Program-made: the position numbers and the translations under genes
Part shown: in pieces, positions 31,812-42,190 of the stretch
Layout of the letters: each line of letters opens with the position of its first letter
Position numbering within the stretch: the stretch's first letter is position 1
Notes under the pieces: model-generated
The model's database searches: none
Told to the model about the DNA's origin: nothing
The model's input: the letters and a program-made list of their open reading frames with translations, nothing else
Assembly: GCF_006874465.1 (NCBI RefSeq)
Contig: NZ_VIRL01000003.1
Location: 310,001 to 374,000 of the forward strand
Length of the DNA: 64,000 nt
Origin: Microbispora bryophytorum
GTDB taxonomy: Bacteria; Actinomycetota; Actinomycetes; Streptosporangiales; Streptosporangiaceae
Reading direction: 5' to 3'

Positions 31812-34469
31812 ATGACGGCGAAGCGACCTCCGAACGCCAGCTCCGACAGCGGCACCCGCCGGGCACTCGCGCGGGCCAGGGACGGCAAGACCCTCGACCC
31901 CGGCGAGGCGGCGATCCTGCTGCGCGCCCGCGGCGACGACCTGGACGCCCTGCTCGCGCACGCCTCACGGGTCAGGGACGCGGGACTGGAGGCCGCCGGC
32001 CGGCCCGGCGTCATCACCTACAGCCGCAAGGTGTTCATCCCGCTGACCCGGCTGTGCCGGGACAGATGCGGCTACTGCACGTTCGCCACCGCGCCGCACA
32101 AGCTGCCCGCCGCCTTCCTGTCGCCCGACGAGGTGCTGGAGATCGCCCGCCAGGGCGCGGCGATGGGCTGCAAGGAGGCGCTGTTCACGCTCGGCGACCG
32201 GCCGGAGGACCGGTGGCACCAGGCGCGCGAGTGGCTCGACGCCCACGGGTACGACGACACGCTCTCGTACGTGCGGGCGATGGCGATCCGGGTGCTGGAG
32301 GAGACGGGGCTGCTGCCCCACCTCAACCCCGGCGTGCTGACCTGGAAGGACCTGCAGCGGCTCAAGCCGGTCGCGCCCTCGATGGGCATGATGCTGGAGA
32401 CCACCTCACGGCGGCTGTTCACCGAGAAGGGCGAGGCCCACTACGGCTCTCCCGACAAGGACCCGGACGTGCGGCTGCGCGTGCTGGAGGACGCCGGCCG
32501 CTCCAGCGTGCCGTTCACGACGGGCCTGCTGATCGGCATCGGCGAGACGATCGAGGAGCGGGCCGAGTCGATCTTCGCGATCCGCCGGGTCGCCAGGGAG
32601 TACGGCGGCATCCAGGAGGTCATCGTCCAGAACTTCCGCGCCAAGCCCGACACGGCCATGCGCGGCATGCCCGACGCCGACCTGCACGAGCTGGCCGCGA
32701 CGATCGCGGTGACGCGGCTCGTGCTCGGCCCGAAGGTCCGCGTGCAGGCGCCGCCCAACCTGATCGGCGAGGAGTACGCGCTGATGCTGCGGGCGGGCAT
32801 CGACGACTGGGGCGGAGTGTCCCCGCTCACGCCCGACCACGTCAACCCCGAGCGCCCGTGGCCGCAGATCGACGACCTCGCGGCCCGCACCGCCGCGACC
32901 GGGTTCACGCTGCGCGAGCGCCTCACGATCTATCCCGAGTACGTGCTCGCGGGGGAGCCGTGGCTCGATCCCCGGCTCACCGAGCACGTCGCGGCGCTGG
33001 CCGACCCCGCCACCGGGCTCGCGCGTGAGGACGCCGTGCTTCGGGGCCGTCCCTGGCAGGAGCCCGACGGCGGCCTGGGCGGCCTGGTCACCGGCGGACG
33101 GGCCGACCTGCACACCGCCGTCGACGCCGAGGGCCGGACGGGCGACCGCCGGGCCGACTTCGACAGCGTGTACGGCGACTGGGAGGCCCTGCGCGAACGC
33201 CTGCCCGGCGGCGGACGGGACGGGGCCGTCCGGAACCACGCCGTCGGGGCGGATGTGCGGGAGGCGCTGCGGCAGGCCGAGGCGGACCCGGCGCGGCTGA
33301 CCGACGAGCAGGCGCTGACGCTGCTCGACCTCGCCGGGGACCAGTCGGGGGCGGGCGCCGACGACGCCGGCCTGGAGGAGCTGTGCCGGATCGCCGACGG
33401 GCTGCGCCGCGAGGCGGTGGGCGACGACGTCACCTACGTCGTCAACCGGAACATCAACTTCACCAATGTCTGCTACACCGGCTGCCGGTTCTGCGCCTTC
33501 GCCCAGCGGCGCACCGACGCCGACGCCTACACCCTGTCGCTGAGCGAGGTGGCCGACCGGGCGCAGGAGGCGTGGGAGGCCGGGGCGACCGAGGTGTGCA
33601 TGCAGGGCGGCATCCACCCCGACCTGCCCGGCACGGCCTATTTCGACATCGCCCGCGCGGTGAAGGAACGCTGCCCCGAGATCCACGTGCACGCGTTCTC
33701 GCCGATGGAGGTCGTCAACGGCGCGAGCCGTACGAACCTGTCGGTCGAGGAGTGGCTGCACGCGGCGCGGGAGGCGGGGGTCGACTCGCTGCCCGGCACG
33801 GCCGCCGAGATCCTCGACGACGACGTGCGGTGGGTGCTGACCAAGGGCAAGCTGCCCGCCCGGGAGTGGATCGAGGTCATCACCACCGCCCACCGGGTCG
33901 GCATCCCCACGACCTCGACCATGATGTACGGCCACGTGGACACCCACGAGCACTGGGTGCGCCACATCCGGCTGATCCGGTCGATCCAGGAGGAGACGGG
34001 CGGGTTCAGCGAGTTCGTGCTGCTGCCGTTCGTGCACCACAGCGCCCCGATCTACCTGGCGGGGATCTCCAGGCCGGGACCGACCGCGCGGGAGAACCGG
34101 GCCGTTCACGCGCTGGCGCGGATCATGCTGCACGGCGCGATCCGCAACATCCAGTGCTCCTGGGTGAAGCTGCGCGACGACCTGTGCCGGGACGTGCTCG
34201 CCGGAGGCGTGAACGACCTCGGCGGCACGCTCATGGAGGAGACGATCAGCCGGATGGCCGGCTCGGAGAACGGCTCCTACAAGACGATCAGTGAGATCGC
34301 GGCCATGGTGGCGCCGACCGGCCGTCCGCTGCGCCAGCGCACCACGTCGTACGGCCGGCCGGGTGAGGAGCGGGCCGAGGCGGCCCGGCGCAGCGACGGG
34401 GTGTGCCAGTCGGTCCGCGGGCCGCTGCTCACGGTCTCACCCGTCTCCCGGCCGCCGGTCACCTCGTGA
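31812..34469 (+). CDS. fbiC: 7,8-didemethyl-8-hydroxy-5-deazariboflavin (FO) synthase, fused CofG/CofH
   Basis: The 885-residue protein contains two radical SAM domains: a CofG half with Cys82, Cys86 and Cys89 (CRDRCGYC) and a CofH half with Cys554, Cys558 and Cys561 (CYTGCRFC), each ligating a 4Fe-4S cluster. Together they build FO, the chromophore of coenzyme F420, from tyrosine and a flavin precursor. Fusion is the actinobacterial form, and length and order are normal. ATG 31812 was chosen; GTG 31803 would add three residues. It is convergent with fbiB, overlapping by 11 bp, which places all dedicated F420 genes here together except a cofC-type guanylyltransferase, which I do not see. Confidence 0.97.
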   Translation: MTAKRPPNASSDSGTRRALARARDGKTLDPGEAAILLRARGDDLDALLAHASRVRDAGLEAAGRPGVITYSRKVFIPLTRLCRDRCGYCTFATAPHKLPAAFLSPDEVLEIARQGAAMGCKEALFTLGDRPEDRWHQAREWLDAHGYDDTLSYVRAMAIRVLEETGLLPHLNPGVLTWKDLQRLKPVAPSMGMMLETTSRRLFTEKGEAHYGSPDKDPDVRLRVLEDAGRSSVPFTTGLLIGIGETIEERAESIFAIRRVAREYGGIQEVIVQNFRAKPDTAMRGMPDADLHELAATIAVTRLVLGPKVRVQAPPNLIGEEYALMLRAGIDDWGGVSPLTPDHVNPERPWPQIDDLAARTAATGFTLRERLTIYPEYVLAGEPWLDPRLTEHVAALADPATGLAREDAVLRGRPWQEPDGGLGGLVTGGRADLHTAVDAEGRTGDRRADFDSVYGDWEALRERLPGGGRDGAVRNHAVGADVREALRQAEADPARLTDEQALTLLDLAGDQSGAGADDAGLEELCRIADGLRREAVGDDVTYVVNRNINFTNVCYTGCRFCAFAQRRTDADAYTLSLSEVADRAQEAWEAGATEVCMQGGIHPDLPGTAYFDIARAVKERCPEIHVHAFSPMEVVNGASRTNLSVEEWLHAAREAGVDSLPGTAAEILDDDVRWVLTKGKLPAREWIEVITTAHRVGIPTTSTMMYGHVDTHEHWVRHIRLIRSIQEETGGFSEFVLLPFVHHSAPIYLAGISRPGPTARENRAVHALARIMLHGAIRNIQCSWVKLRDDLCRDVLAGGVNDLGGTLMEETISRMAGSENGSYKTISEIAAMVAPTGRPLRQRTTSYGRPGEERAEAARRSDGVCQSVRGPLLTVSPVSRPPVTS

Positions 34470-35775
34470 CGTAGAAGTCGGCCGGGTCCCGCGGCGGCCG
34501 GTCCTTCGGCGGCGCGGCGGGATGGCCGACGGCCACGGCCCCCATGGGGTCCCAGTTCTGCGGCAGGCCGAGCACCTTGCGCACCACGTCACGGCAGAAC
34601 ATCGTGGACGACACCCACGCCGAGCCCAGCCCCTGCACGGCGAGCTGGACCAGGAAGTTCTGCACGCCGGCGCCGGTGGCCACCACGAACATCTCCCGCT
34701 CGGCGGCGTTCCTGCGCTCGTCCCTGTAGGTGTGCGAGCCGTCCATCACCAGGCACGGAACCGCCAGGTAGGGCGCGTTCCTCAGCACGTCGCCGCGCCG
34801 GATCCGCCGGGCGATCGACTCCTCGGAGAAGCCGTCGGAGCGCAGGTCCTCGATCCAGGCGTCCCGCATCGCGTCGAGCAGTTCCGCGCGCGCCCCCGGG
34901 GTCTCCAGCAGCACGAACCGCCACGGCGTGGTGTGGTGCGGGGCGGGCGCGGCGACGGCGGCGGCCACGGCCCGCCGTACGGCCGCGGGGTCCACCTCGG
35001 CGGCGGAGAACTCCCGGATCGTGCGGCGGGCGAAGACGACGTCGGCAGAGCCGTACCGGAACATGTCCTCGTCGGCGGGGCGGACCAGGACCCGCCCGCC
35101 CGGGCCGTCCTCGTCGGTCACCAGGTGGGCCAGCCCGCGGACGACGGCCACCGGAACGCCGGACAGCTTGCCCTTCGCCAGGTCGCCCGCCGCCGCGATC
35201 TCGTCGGCCAGCGCGGTGACGGTGGCGTTGAGCGGGTTGCCGTAGCCGTCGGTGCCACCGCGCAGGTCCTCAAGGGGCCGCACGCCGGCCGCGCCGATGG
35301 CGACGTCGGTCAGGCCGTGCCGCCAGGGCCGGCCGAAGGTGTCGGACACGATCACCCCGGCGCGCACGCCGAGCCGCTCGCGCAGCCCCCGGCGGATCCG
35401 GCCCGCCGAGGCGTCCGGGTCCTCGGGCAGCAGCAGCACGGTGCCGGGGGAGGTGTTGGAGGCGTCGACGCCGGCCGCGGCCATCACGAAGCCGTGCCGC
35501 GTCTGCGCGATGACCGTGTCGCCGCGCCGCGCGACCACGCGCTCGGTCTCCTCCCCGATCGCGGCCGTACGACTACCGTCCTGCCGGATGCGGCCCTCGG
35601 CCTTGCTCACGATCTTGGAGGTTACTACCAGGATGTCGCCGTCCCGGAGGTCGGGCGCGGCCTGCGCCACGAGCAGGGCGATGTCGTCGCCGGGACGCAC
35701 CTCGGGCAGGCCGGGCACGCCGCTGACAGTGATCTGGGGCATGGGCTCCTCTGACGTCTGTTCTGGCATCGGCAT
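34459..35775 (-). CDS. fbiB: Coenzyme F420-0:L-glutamate ligase / dehydro-F420 reductase
   Basis: The 438-residue two-domain protein has an N-terminal CofE-type GTP-dependent ligase (about 10-245, with the [16 protein letters not shown] segment) that adds glutamates to F420-0. A C-terminal FMN nitroreductase-like domain (about 250-438) is linked in actinobacteria to reduction of dehydro-F420-0. The start ATG immediately follows the fbiA stop (TGAATG) and has GAAGG 5 nt upstream, so fbiA and fbiB are coupled. The 3' end overlaps fbiC on the opposite strand. Confidence 0.96.
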   Translation of the reverse strand: MPMPEQTSEEPMPQITVSGVPGLPEVRPGDDIALLVAQAAPDLRDGDILVVTSKIVSKAEGRIRQDGSRTAAIGEETERVVARRGDTVIAQTRHGFVMAAAGVDASNTSPGTVLLLPEDPDASAGRIRRGLRERLGVRAGVIVSDTFGRPWRHGLTDVAIGAAGVRPLEDLRGGTDGYGNPLNATVTALADEIAAAGDLAKGKLSGVPVAVVRGLAHLVTDEDGPGGRVLVRPADEDMFRYGSADVVFARRTIREFSAAEVDPAAVRRAVAAAVAAPAPHHTTPWRFVLLETPGARAELLDAMRDAWIEDLRSDGFSEESIARRIRRGDVLRNAPYLAVPCLVMDGSHTYRDERRNAAEREMFVVATGAGVQNFLVQLAVQGLGSAWVSSTMFCRDVVRKVLGLPQNWDPMGAVAVGHPAAPPKDRPPRDPADFYVTR

Positions 35776-36714
35776 TCAGGCCTTCAGCGACCGGGCCAGG
35801 GCGAGGGCCGCGGCGGCGATGTCCCTCGTGGCCTCGGGGTCGCTCATCAGGAGCGGGCGGGCCTCCACCGCGACGCCGTCGAGCGCCACGCCCTTGTCCT
35901 CCTCGGCCACGAGCCAGCCGTCGAGCAGCGCGGATCCGTACAGCTCCAGGACGGCCTGGGCGCTCGTCTCCACGCCGATCGCGGTCAGGCAGGCGTCGGC
36001 CATGCCGCGCACCGGCGCGCCGCCGATGATGGGGGAGACGCCGACGACGGTCTTGTCCTCCAGAGCGGCCCGGATGCCCGGGATCTGGAGGATCGTGCCG
36101 ATGCTGACGACCGGGTTCGACGGCGGGAGGATGACGACGTCCGCCGCCGCGACGGCGTCGAGCACGCCGGGCGCGGGACGCGCCTCGTCCGCGCCGACGA
36201 GCACGATCTGCTCGGCCGGCACGGAGGCGCGCAGCCGCACCCACCACTCCTGGAAGTGGACGGCCCGCCTGCCGGCCTCGTCGGAGATGACCACGTGGGT
36301 CTCGGTGGGATCGTCCGACATCGGCAGCAGCCGCACCCCGGGCCGCCATCGGTCGCACAGGGCCTCGGTCACCTGGGAGAGCGGATAACCGGCCGCCAGC
36401 ATCTGGCTGCGGATGATGTGGGTGGCGAAGTCCCGGTCGCCGAGGCCGAACCACTGCGGTTCCATGCCGTACGCGGCGAGCTCCTCCTTCACCGTGAACG
36501 TTTCAGCGGCCCGTCCCCAGCCCTGTTCCTCGTTGATGCCTCCGCCCAGCGTGTACATGACCGTGTCGAGGTCAGGGCACACGCGCAGGCCGAACAGGGT
36601 GATGTCGTCGCCGGTGTTGCCGATCACGGTGATCTCGGAATCGGGGGCTGCCGCCTTGAGACCTCGGAGGAACCGGGCGCCGCCGATTCCTCCGGCGAGG
36701 GACACGATGCGCAT
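35776..36714 (-). CDS. fbiA: 2-phospho-L-lactate/enolpyruvyl transferase (CofD)
   Basis: The 312-residue protein begins MRIVSLAGGIGGARFLRGL, the nucleotide-binding loop of CofD, followed by IGNTGDD. It transfers the phospho-lactyl or phospho-enolpyruvyl moiety from its guanosine-diphospho carrier to FO, giving F420-0 or its dehydro form. ATG 36714 was chosen because homologues begin at this residue; the frame is open upstream. It is the first gene of the fbiA-fbiB pair and is divergent from the membrane protein at 36859, with a 144-bp shared promoter region. Confidence 0.96.
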   Translation of the reverse strand: MRIVSLAGGIGGARFLRGLKAAAPDSEITVIGNTGDDITLFGLRVCPDLDTVMYTLGGGINEEQGWGRAAETFTVKEELAAYGMEPQWFGLGDRDFATHIIRSQMLAAGYPLSQVTEALCDRWRPGVRLLPMSDDPTETHVVISDEAGRRAVHFQEWWVRLRASVPAEQIVLVGADEARPAPGVLDAVAAADVVILPPSNPVVSIGTILQIPGIRAALEDKTVVGVSPIIGGAPVRGMADACLTAIGVETSAQAVLELYGSALLDGWLVAEEDKGVALDGVAVEARPLLMSDPEATRDIAAAALALARSLKA

Positions 36715-36858
36715 GCGGCCAGTCTTCCACCGGCCGTCCGCGGGATCGCCGACACCCACCCCAGGAACGGGATGAACGGCGATATGTAGGGTCTGTTTGG
36801 CTTGTGAGGTTCATGGGTCTGCCGACGCTTAAGTCAGTCTTGTGCAAAACTTCCCCGA

Positions 36859-38685
36859 GTGCCGTTTGGACCGATGGGGGTAGTCGTGCTCAAGGTCGAT
36901 ACCGGCCGGCTCCGAGAGCCGGCCGCGTGGACGATGCTCGCGGCGGTGATCACCACCGTCCTCGTCAGCATCGCGCACCTGCTGATCGGCTCCTCGTCGA
37001 GCAGCACGTTCGGCGTCCGCGCGGCGACGAGCCTGTACTCTCTCGTGTCCCCGGTCTCGACCGCACTCGCGTTCGGCGCCGTGCTGCTCGTCGCCAAGGC
37101 CGGGACGCCCACCCCCCGGGCCCGCCTGGTGGCGCTCGGCGCGGCCGGGTCGCTCGGTCTCAGCGTCGTCTTCGGCGTGATCGCCGTGCTGGGCGTGCTC
37201 GTGGGCGAGCTGGCCTCGTTCCGCGACCGGTTCGAATACCTGATCACCGGACTGCCGTTGGTCGCGCTCGCCGTCTTCGGTGCGCTGTTCGCGCTGAGCA
37301 CGGCATCGGCGCTCCAGCCCGTCAGGGAACCGGCGGGCGACTTCTTCGGCAGGCGCGAGGACGCCTACCCGCCCCAGCCGTACGCTCCGGCGCTGCCGCA
37401 CAACCCGCAGGCGCCTCACGCACCGCAGCAGCCGCACGCGCCGCAGGGCGCGCCGGCCCACGCCCCCGGTCCTGTTCAGCAGGCGCCTCATCAGCAGGTG
37501 CCCAATCAGCAGCAGTTCGGCCACCCCGCCCCGGGCGACCACCAGAGCCAGCCGCAGGGTCAGCCACAGGGTCAGCCACAGGGTCAGCTACAGGGCCAGC
37601 CGCAGGGGCCCGCGTACGGGCAGAACGCGCCGGCGCCGGCTCACCCCCAGCTGCCGCCCGCGGAGCACCGCTACCCCGACCAGCAGCAGTACGGCCAGGA
37701 ATACGAGCCGCAGCCCTCCTACGCGCCCGCCCCGACCGCCCCGCAGTCCCCGCCCTTCGGCGGGCAGGGCGGGCAGCCCGGCTCCCCGGCTCCCGCTCCG
37801 GTTTCCTCTCAGGGCCCCGGCCAGGGACAGATGCAGCAGGCGCAGCAGCCCCGGCCGTCGCTGCAGGACGTCCAGACCGGCGCGCACTACCCCGACTACG
37901 GCCCGTACGGCGCGCAGCCCGAGGCGGCGGCGCCCCAGCGCGCCGACTACGCCCCGCCGCCGCAGGGCCCGGTGTTCGACCAGTACGGCTACGCGGGCCA
38001 GCAGACGGACTCCGGTGGCTACGGGCAGTTCCCGAGCGCTCCCCCCGCCGTGCCCGATACCCCTGTCGCTCCCGTCGCTCCCGTCGCTCCCGTCGCTCCC
38101 GTCGTCCCCGCCGCTCCCGACCCTCGCGGTTACGGTCAGCCGTCCTCCTACGCCCCGGTCTCGGAGGCCAGGCCGTACGAGCAGGACCAGTCGTACGGAC
38201 AGGGTTCCCCGTTCTCCGGCTACTCGGGTCAGGCGTTCGCCCGCCATGCCGCCGAGCAGGCCCCGGCCGGCGGCCCGGCCTTCGACGCTCCCCCCGCGTA
38301 CGAAGGCCCGGCCGACCCGCGGGAGCAGCAGCTCGCGCAGGCCTACCAGCAGGCGCAGAGCTACCAGAAGGGCGCCCTGCCCGACCACCCCACCGGTCCG
38401 CAGGACATGCCGGAGTACTACGACAACCCGCTCGGCCACCCCCAGTCCGAGCCCGCGCCGTTCCAGCCTCCCGTGGCCGGCCCCGCCGACCAGACGGTCC
38501 GTTTCGACTCCTCCGGCTATCACGGAGACCCGCTCAGCGACCCGCTGCCCAGGGAGGAGCCGCTCGACCCGACGGCCATCTACACGCCTGATCGGTCGCA
38601 GGCAAAGTATGAGGAAGGTTCCGCCCCCGATCAGGCAGGCCGCGGAACCGACCCCAACCTCCCTTGGTATGGTTCCGAACGCTGA
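36859..38685 (+). CDS. Four-span membrane protein with long Pro/Gln/Tyr-rich cytoplasmic tail
   Basis: The first 150 residues contain four hydrophobic segments. The remaining 450 are low complexity, rich in Pro, Gln, Ala, Tyr and Gly, with QPQG and PVA repeats and a DPTAIYTPDR segment near the end. The family is not recognised. GTG 36859 is the longest reasonable start; ATG 36874 or GTG 36889 (after GGGGG) are alternatives that do not affect the first span. It sits between fbiA and whiB2, where mycobacteria have no gene as I recall. The tail may condense or scaffold partners, but that is a guess. Confidence 0.6.
   Translation: MPFGPMGVVVLKVDTGRLREPAAWTMLAAVITTVLVSIAHLLIGSSSSSTFGVRAATSLYSLVSPVSTALAFGAVLLVAKAGTPTPRARLVALGAAGSLGLSVVFGVIAVLGVLVGELASFRDRFEYLITGLPLVALAVFGALFALSTASALQPVREPAGDFFGRREDAYPPQPYAPALPHNPQAPHAPQQPHAPQGAPAHAPGPVQQAPHQQVPNQQQFGHPAPGDHQSQPQGQPQGQPQGQLQGQPQGPAYGQNAPAPAHPQLPPAEHRYPDQQQYGQEYEPQPSYAPAPTAPQSPPFGGQGGQPGSPAPAPVSSQGPGQGQMQQAQQPRPSLQDVQTGAHYPDYGPYGAQPEAAAPQRADYAPPPQGPVFDQYGYAGQQTDSGGYGQFPSAPPAVPDTPVAPVAPVAPVAPVVPAAPDPRGYGQPSSYAPVSEARPYEQDQSYGQGSPFSGYSGQAFARHAAEQAPAGGPAFDAPPAYEGPADPREQQLAQAYQQAQSYQKGALPDHPTGPQDMPEYYDNPLGHPQSEPAPFQPPVAGPADQTVRFDSSGYHGDPLSDPLPREEPLDPTAIYTPDRSQAKYEEGSAPDQAGRGTDPNLPWYGSER
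37549..37608. repeat. Five 12-bp tandem repeats encoding QPQG
   Basis: Units of CAGCCRCAGGGT follow one another five times with few substitutions within the Pro/Gln-rich tail. They preserve the frame. Confidence 0.8.
38062..38106. repeat. 9-bp tandem repeats encoding PVA
   Basis: About five CCCGTCGCT units occur in tandem in the tail of the membrane protein. They are in frame and nearly identical. Confidence 0.7.
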
Positions 38686-38751
38686 TAGGACCGTAGATCG
38701 GGGCGTACGAACCGGGGCGAGCAGGTCTTTCCCCGGGTATCGGTATGCCGC

Positions 38752-38781
38752 TTGACGCCACACGCGCCACGCGCGTGTAAT
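38752..38781 (+). promoter_or_regulatory. Candidate whiB2 promoter
   Basis: TTGACG at 38752-38757 is followed after 18 bp by TGTAAT at 38776-38781, about 97 nt before the whiB2 start. The spacer contains a self-complementary GCGC-rich stretch. The match to housekeeping elements is good, but no start site is known. Confidence 0.45.
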
Positions 38782-38877
38782 TACAGACATGTTGTTACGC
38801 CTTCCCAAGGGTGGGTACAGGGCAGGCGTTTTTATGGGGGGCTCCATGTGGGCGGGCGAGCGACAGGGAGGTGTGCA

Positions 38878-39141
38878 ATGACCGATCTGGTCATGGCACA
38901 GGCGCTCGATGGCGACGGTGAAGATCTCGGGTGGCAGGAGCGCGCTTTGTGCGCGCAGACTGATCCTGAGGCGTTCTTTCCTGAAAAGGGCGGTTCCACC
39001 AGGGAAGCAAAGAAGGTGTGCCGTTCGTGTGAGGTGCGCGCCGAATGCCTTGAATACGCGCTTCAGCATGATGAGCGTTTCGGCATCTGGGGCGGCCTGT
39101 CCGAGCGGGAAAGGCGCAAGATCAAGCGCCAGGCCGTCTAG
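38878..39141 (+). CDS. whiB2: WhiB-family iron-sulfur regulator, WhiB2/WhmD type
   Basis: The 87-residue protein has the four cluster cysteines (Cys25, Cys48, Cys51, Cys57; C-x22-C-x2-C-x5-C), the GIWGG turn at 69-73 and a basic C-terminal tail. WhiB2-type proteins (Streptomyces WhiB, mycobacterial WhmD) act with other factors in sporulation septation or cell division. The neighbourhood with fbiA and the mannose genes matches the mycobacterial whiB2 locus, supporting the subfamily. GGAGG precedes the ATG. A strong hairpin follows the gene, so it is probably monocistronic. Confidence 0.92.
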   Translation: MTDLVMAQALDGDGEDLGWQERALCAQTDPEAFFPEKGGSTREAKKVCRSCEVRAECLEYALQHDERFGIWGGLSERERRKIKRQAV

Positions 39142-39165
39142 GTCGTGTCCCTGACATCGACGCGG

Positions 39166-39196
39166 GTGGGGCCGTGCGTTCGGCGCACGGCCCCAC
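39166..39196 (+). terminator. whiB2 terminator
   Basis: A perfect 13-bp stem (GTGGGGCCGTGCG and its complement) with a 5-nt loop lies 24 nt after the whiB2 stop. It lacks a long U-run, as is usual in actinobacteria. Confidence 0.8.
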
Positions 39197-39307
39197 GCTT
39201 ATGTCTGGGTTGTTGCTGACATCCTGTTTCGCCTGGATGTGATCGGGTGAGTCCGGGTTGCCGTATCGTGGTCGGCGCTCAGCCGTACGACCCCCCAAGG
39301 ACTCGAC

Positions 39308-42190
39308 GTGCACTCGGTGACCGCGATCGTCGTCGCTCACGACGGCGCCCGCTGGCTCAAGGAGACGCTGGCGGCGGTGCTGCGCCAGGCCCGGCCTCTC
39401 GACCGTGTCGTCGGCGTCGACAACGGCAGCCGTGACGGCAGCGGGGCGCTGCTGACCGAGGCCTTCGGCCCGGGAAACGTGCTGGCGCTGCCCCGGTCCA
39501 CCGGGTTCGGCGAGGCCGTCCACGAAGTGCTGCGGCGGCTGCCGCCCGCGCCCGGCGAGGAATGGGTCTGGCTGCTCCACGACGACTGCGTGCCCGACGC
39601 GCACGCGCTGCAGGCTTTGCTGTGGGCCGCCGAGCAGGATCCCAAGGCCGCCATCCTCGGCCCCAAGCTGCGTGACTGGCTCGACCGGCGGGTGCTGCTC
39701 GAGATGGGCGTCACCGTCAGCAGGTCGGGACGGCGCGACACCGGCCTGGAGCCGAGGGAGTACGACCAGGGCCAGCACGACGGGATCGCCGACGTCCTGT
39801 CGGTCTCCACGGCCGGCATGCTCATCCGCAGGGACGTCTGGGACGAGCTGTCCGGCCTCGACACCGCGCTGCCGCTGTTCCGCGACGACCTCGACCTGTG
39901 CTGGCGGGCCCGTACGGCCGGGCACCGCGTGCTGAACGTGAGCGACGCGGTGGCCTGGCACGCCGAGGCGTCGGCGCGGCGGCGCCGCAGGATCGCCACC
40001 AGCGAGGAGCACCCGCGCAGGCTCGACCGGCGCAACGGTCTGTTCGTCCTGATGGCGAACCTGCCGTTCGGCGCGCTCGTGCGATCGGTGCTGCGCAACG
40101 TCTTCGGGTCCGTGCTGCGGGCCCTGCTGTTCCTGCTGGCCAAGCAGCCGGCCAACGCCCTCGACGAACTGGCCGCGCTCGGCTCGGTCATCGGCCATCC
40201 GATGCGCCTGCGGCGGGCACGTAAGGCCAGGAAGCAGGGCAGGAAGCAGGGCTGGCCCGCGATCCGGCGCAAGCTCACCCCGCCGGGCGCGGCGTTTCGG
40301 CGGCTGGCCGACATGGTGCAGGGCTTCCTCGCCGGAGCCGGCCCGGTGGACTCGGCGGGCCGCCACCACGCCGCCGCGGACCGCGCCCAGGAGGACGACG
40401 GCGACGAACTGCTGACCGACTCGGGCGGCGTCCAGCGCGTGTTCAGCAGTCCGGGGGTGGCGCTCTTCCTGATCCTGACGGTGATCACGCTGGTTGCCGA
40501 AAGGACGCTGCTGCCCGGGCTTCTGTCCTCCGACGGGCACCTGGGCGGCGGCGCTCTGGTGCCGGTCACCGGGGGCGCGTCCGACCTGTGGCGGCTCTAC
40601 GTCGAAGACCATCACGCCGCCGGGCTCGGCTCGCAGACCTGGGCCCCGCCGTACGTCGCCGTGCTGGCCGGGCTGTCGGCGGTCGCGTTGGGCAAGACGT
40701 GGCTGGCCGTGGCCGTGGTGCTGCTCGGCTGCGTGCCGCTGGCCGGGATCTCGGCGTACGCGGCGACCAAGCGCATGATCTCCTACGCGCCCGCGCGGGT
40801 CTGGCTGGCCGCCACCTACGCCCTGCTGCCCGTCGCGACGGGCGTGGTGGCGGGCGGGCGGCTCGGCACCGCGATCGTGATCGTGCTGCTGCCCGTCTAC
40901 GCGGCGCTCGCCACGCGGGTGATGGCCGGGTCGCGGCGGGCGGCCTGGGGCCTCGGCCTGCTCCTGACCGTGGGCACGGCCTTCGTCCCGCTCGCGTACG
41001 TGCTGGTGGCGATCCTCGGCGGGCTCGCCGCGGTGTCGTTCGGAGGCATTCGCCGGGGCGTCAGGCGGTCGCTCGTGATCGGCCTCGGCACCCCGGTCGT
41101 GCTGCTGTTCCCGTGGCTGGTGCAGATCGCCAGGGAGCCGGGCCGGATCCTGCTCGAGTCCGGCCTGCACGAGTCCGGCCTGCATGTCGGCCGCCTCACC
41201 ACCCCCCGCCTGGCCGCCGACTCCCTGCTCATGCTGAGCCCCGGCGGGCCGGGGGTGCCGCCCGTGTGGGCGACGGCGGGCCTGATCGCGGTCGCGCTGG
41301 CCGCACTGCTGCTGCGGCGTCACCAGATGATCGTCGCCATCGGCTGGGGCGTCATGCTCTTCGGGCTCCTGGTGGCGATCGTGGTCAGCCGGGTCGACGA
41401 CGCGGCGTGGCCGGGGGTGCCGCTGGCGTTCGCGGCGACGGGCCTGCTGGTGGCCGCGGGGCACCAGGCGCACCGGATCGCCGAGTTCCGCGCCTCGGGC
41501 GGGCTGCGCCGGCTGGGCGCGATGCTGATCGTCGTGGTCGCCTTCGCGACGCCGCTCGCCGCCGCCGCGCTGTGGGTGACCAGAGGCGCGGACGACCCGC
41601 TGCGAAGCGACCTGAGCGATCCGGTGCCGGTGCTCGCCGAACTGCAGTCGGAGCCCGGCGAGGGCACCCTCCTGCTGCGTCCCAAGGACGGCACGGTGGG
41701 CTACACGCTGATGCGCGGCCGGGGTCCGCTGATCGGCGAGTCCGACCTCACGCCGCCCCGGGAGACGACCGAGCGTTTCACGACCGCGGTCGCCGGGCTC
41801 GCCTCGGGCCGGGGCAGCACGTACGTCCAGACGCTCGCGGCGTCCGGGGTCCGCTTCGTGACGGTGCCCGGCTCCGTCGACCCCGCCCTGCGACGGGCGC
41901 TCGACTCGCAGCCCGCCCTGGTCAGGGTGAGCCTGTCGGAGACGGGCGGCCTGTGGCGTGTGGCGGGCCAGGTGACGGTGCCTCCGCCGCCGGCGACCGC
42001 GGGCGGGCTGCATCGGGGCTGGTTGTGGGCCCAGGGCGGGCTGCTCGTGCTCGTGCTGATCCTCGCCTCGCCCGGGGCCCGTACGAAGGAGCCGGACGTC
42101 GACTACGCGGACGCGCCCGTCGAGGAGGGGCCGCGGGGCCGCCGCCGGGCCAAGGAGAACAAGGGCAGGAAAGATCGGGTGCCCGCGTGA
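39308..42190 (+). CDS. Very large GT2 glycosyltransferase with C-terminal polytopic membrane domain
   Basis: The 960-residue protein has an N-terminal GT-A domain (about 1-260; VDNGSRDGSG, LLHDDCVPD and FRDDLDLCWRA) followed by a membrane domain with roughly twelve spans and a soluble stretch (about 770-890), then a last span and a basic tail. In actinobacteria such proteins precede a DUF5719 gene, as here, and resemble galactofuran or other envelope polymerases in layout. AAGGA precedes the GTG at 39308 by 6 nt. The last four bases overlap the next start (GTGA). The substrate is unknown. Confidence 0.8.
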   Translation: MHSVTAIVVAHDGARWLKETLAAVLRQARPLDRVVGVDNGSRDGSGALLTEAFGPGNVLALPRSTGFGEAVHEVLRRLPPAPGEEWVWLLHDDCVPDAHALQALLWAAEQDPKAAILGPKLRDWLDRRVLLEMGVTVSRSGRRDTGLEPREYDQGQHDGIADVLSVSTAGMLIRRDVWDELSGLDTALPLFRDDLDLCWRARTAGHRVLNVSDAVAWHAEASARRRRRIATSEEHPRRLDRRNGLFVLMANLPFGALVRSVLRNVFGSVLRALLFLLAKQPANALDELAALGSVIGHPMRLRRARKARKQGRKQGWPAIRRKLTPPGAAFRRLADMVQGFLAGAGPVDSAGRHHAAADRAQEDDGDELLTDSGGVQRVFSSPGVALFLILTVITLVAERTLLPGLLSSDGHLGGGALVPVTGGASDLWRLYVEDHHAAGLGSQTWAPPYVAVLAGLSAVALGKTWLAVAVVLLGCVPLAGISAYAATKRMISYAPARVWLAATYALLPVATGVVAGGRLGTAIVIVLLPVYAALATRVMAGSRRAAWGLGLLLTVGTAFVPLAYVLVAILGGLAAVSFGGIRRGVRRSLVIGLGTPVVLLFPWLVQIAREPGRILLESGLHESGLHVGRLTTPRLAADSLLMLSPGGPGVPPVWATAGLIAVALAALLLRRHQMIVAIGWGVMLFGLLVAIVVSRVDDAAWPGVPLAFAATGLLVAAGHQAHRIAEFRASGGLRRLGAMLIVVVAFATPLAAAALWVTRGADDPLRSDLSDPVPVLAELQSEPGEGTLLLRPKDGTVGYTLMRGRGPLIGESDLTPPRETTERFTTAVAGLASGRGSTYVQTLAASGVRFVTVPGSVDPALRRALDSQPALVRVSLSETGGLWRVAGQVTVPPPPATAGGLHRGWLWAQGGLLVLVLILASPGARTKEPDVDYADAPVEEGPRGRRRAKENKGRKDRVPA

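Noticed and set aside
39122-42013. Minus-strand ORF of over 900 codons
   Set aside because: It is antisense to the giant GT2 gene and has the Arg/Gly/Gln/His-rich composition of a high-GC shadow.
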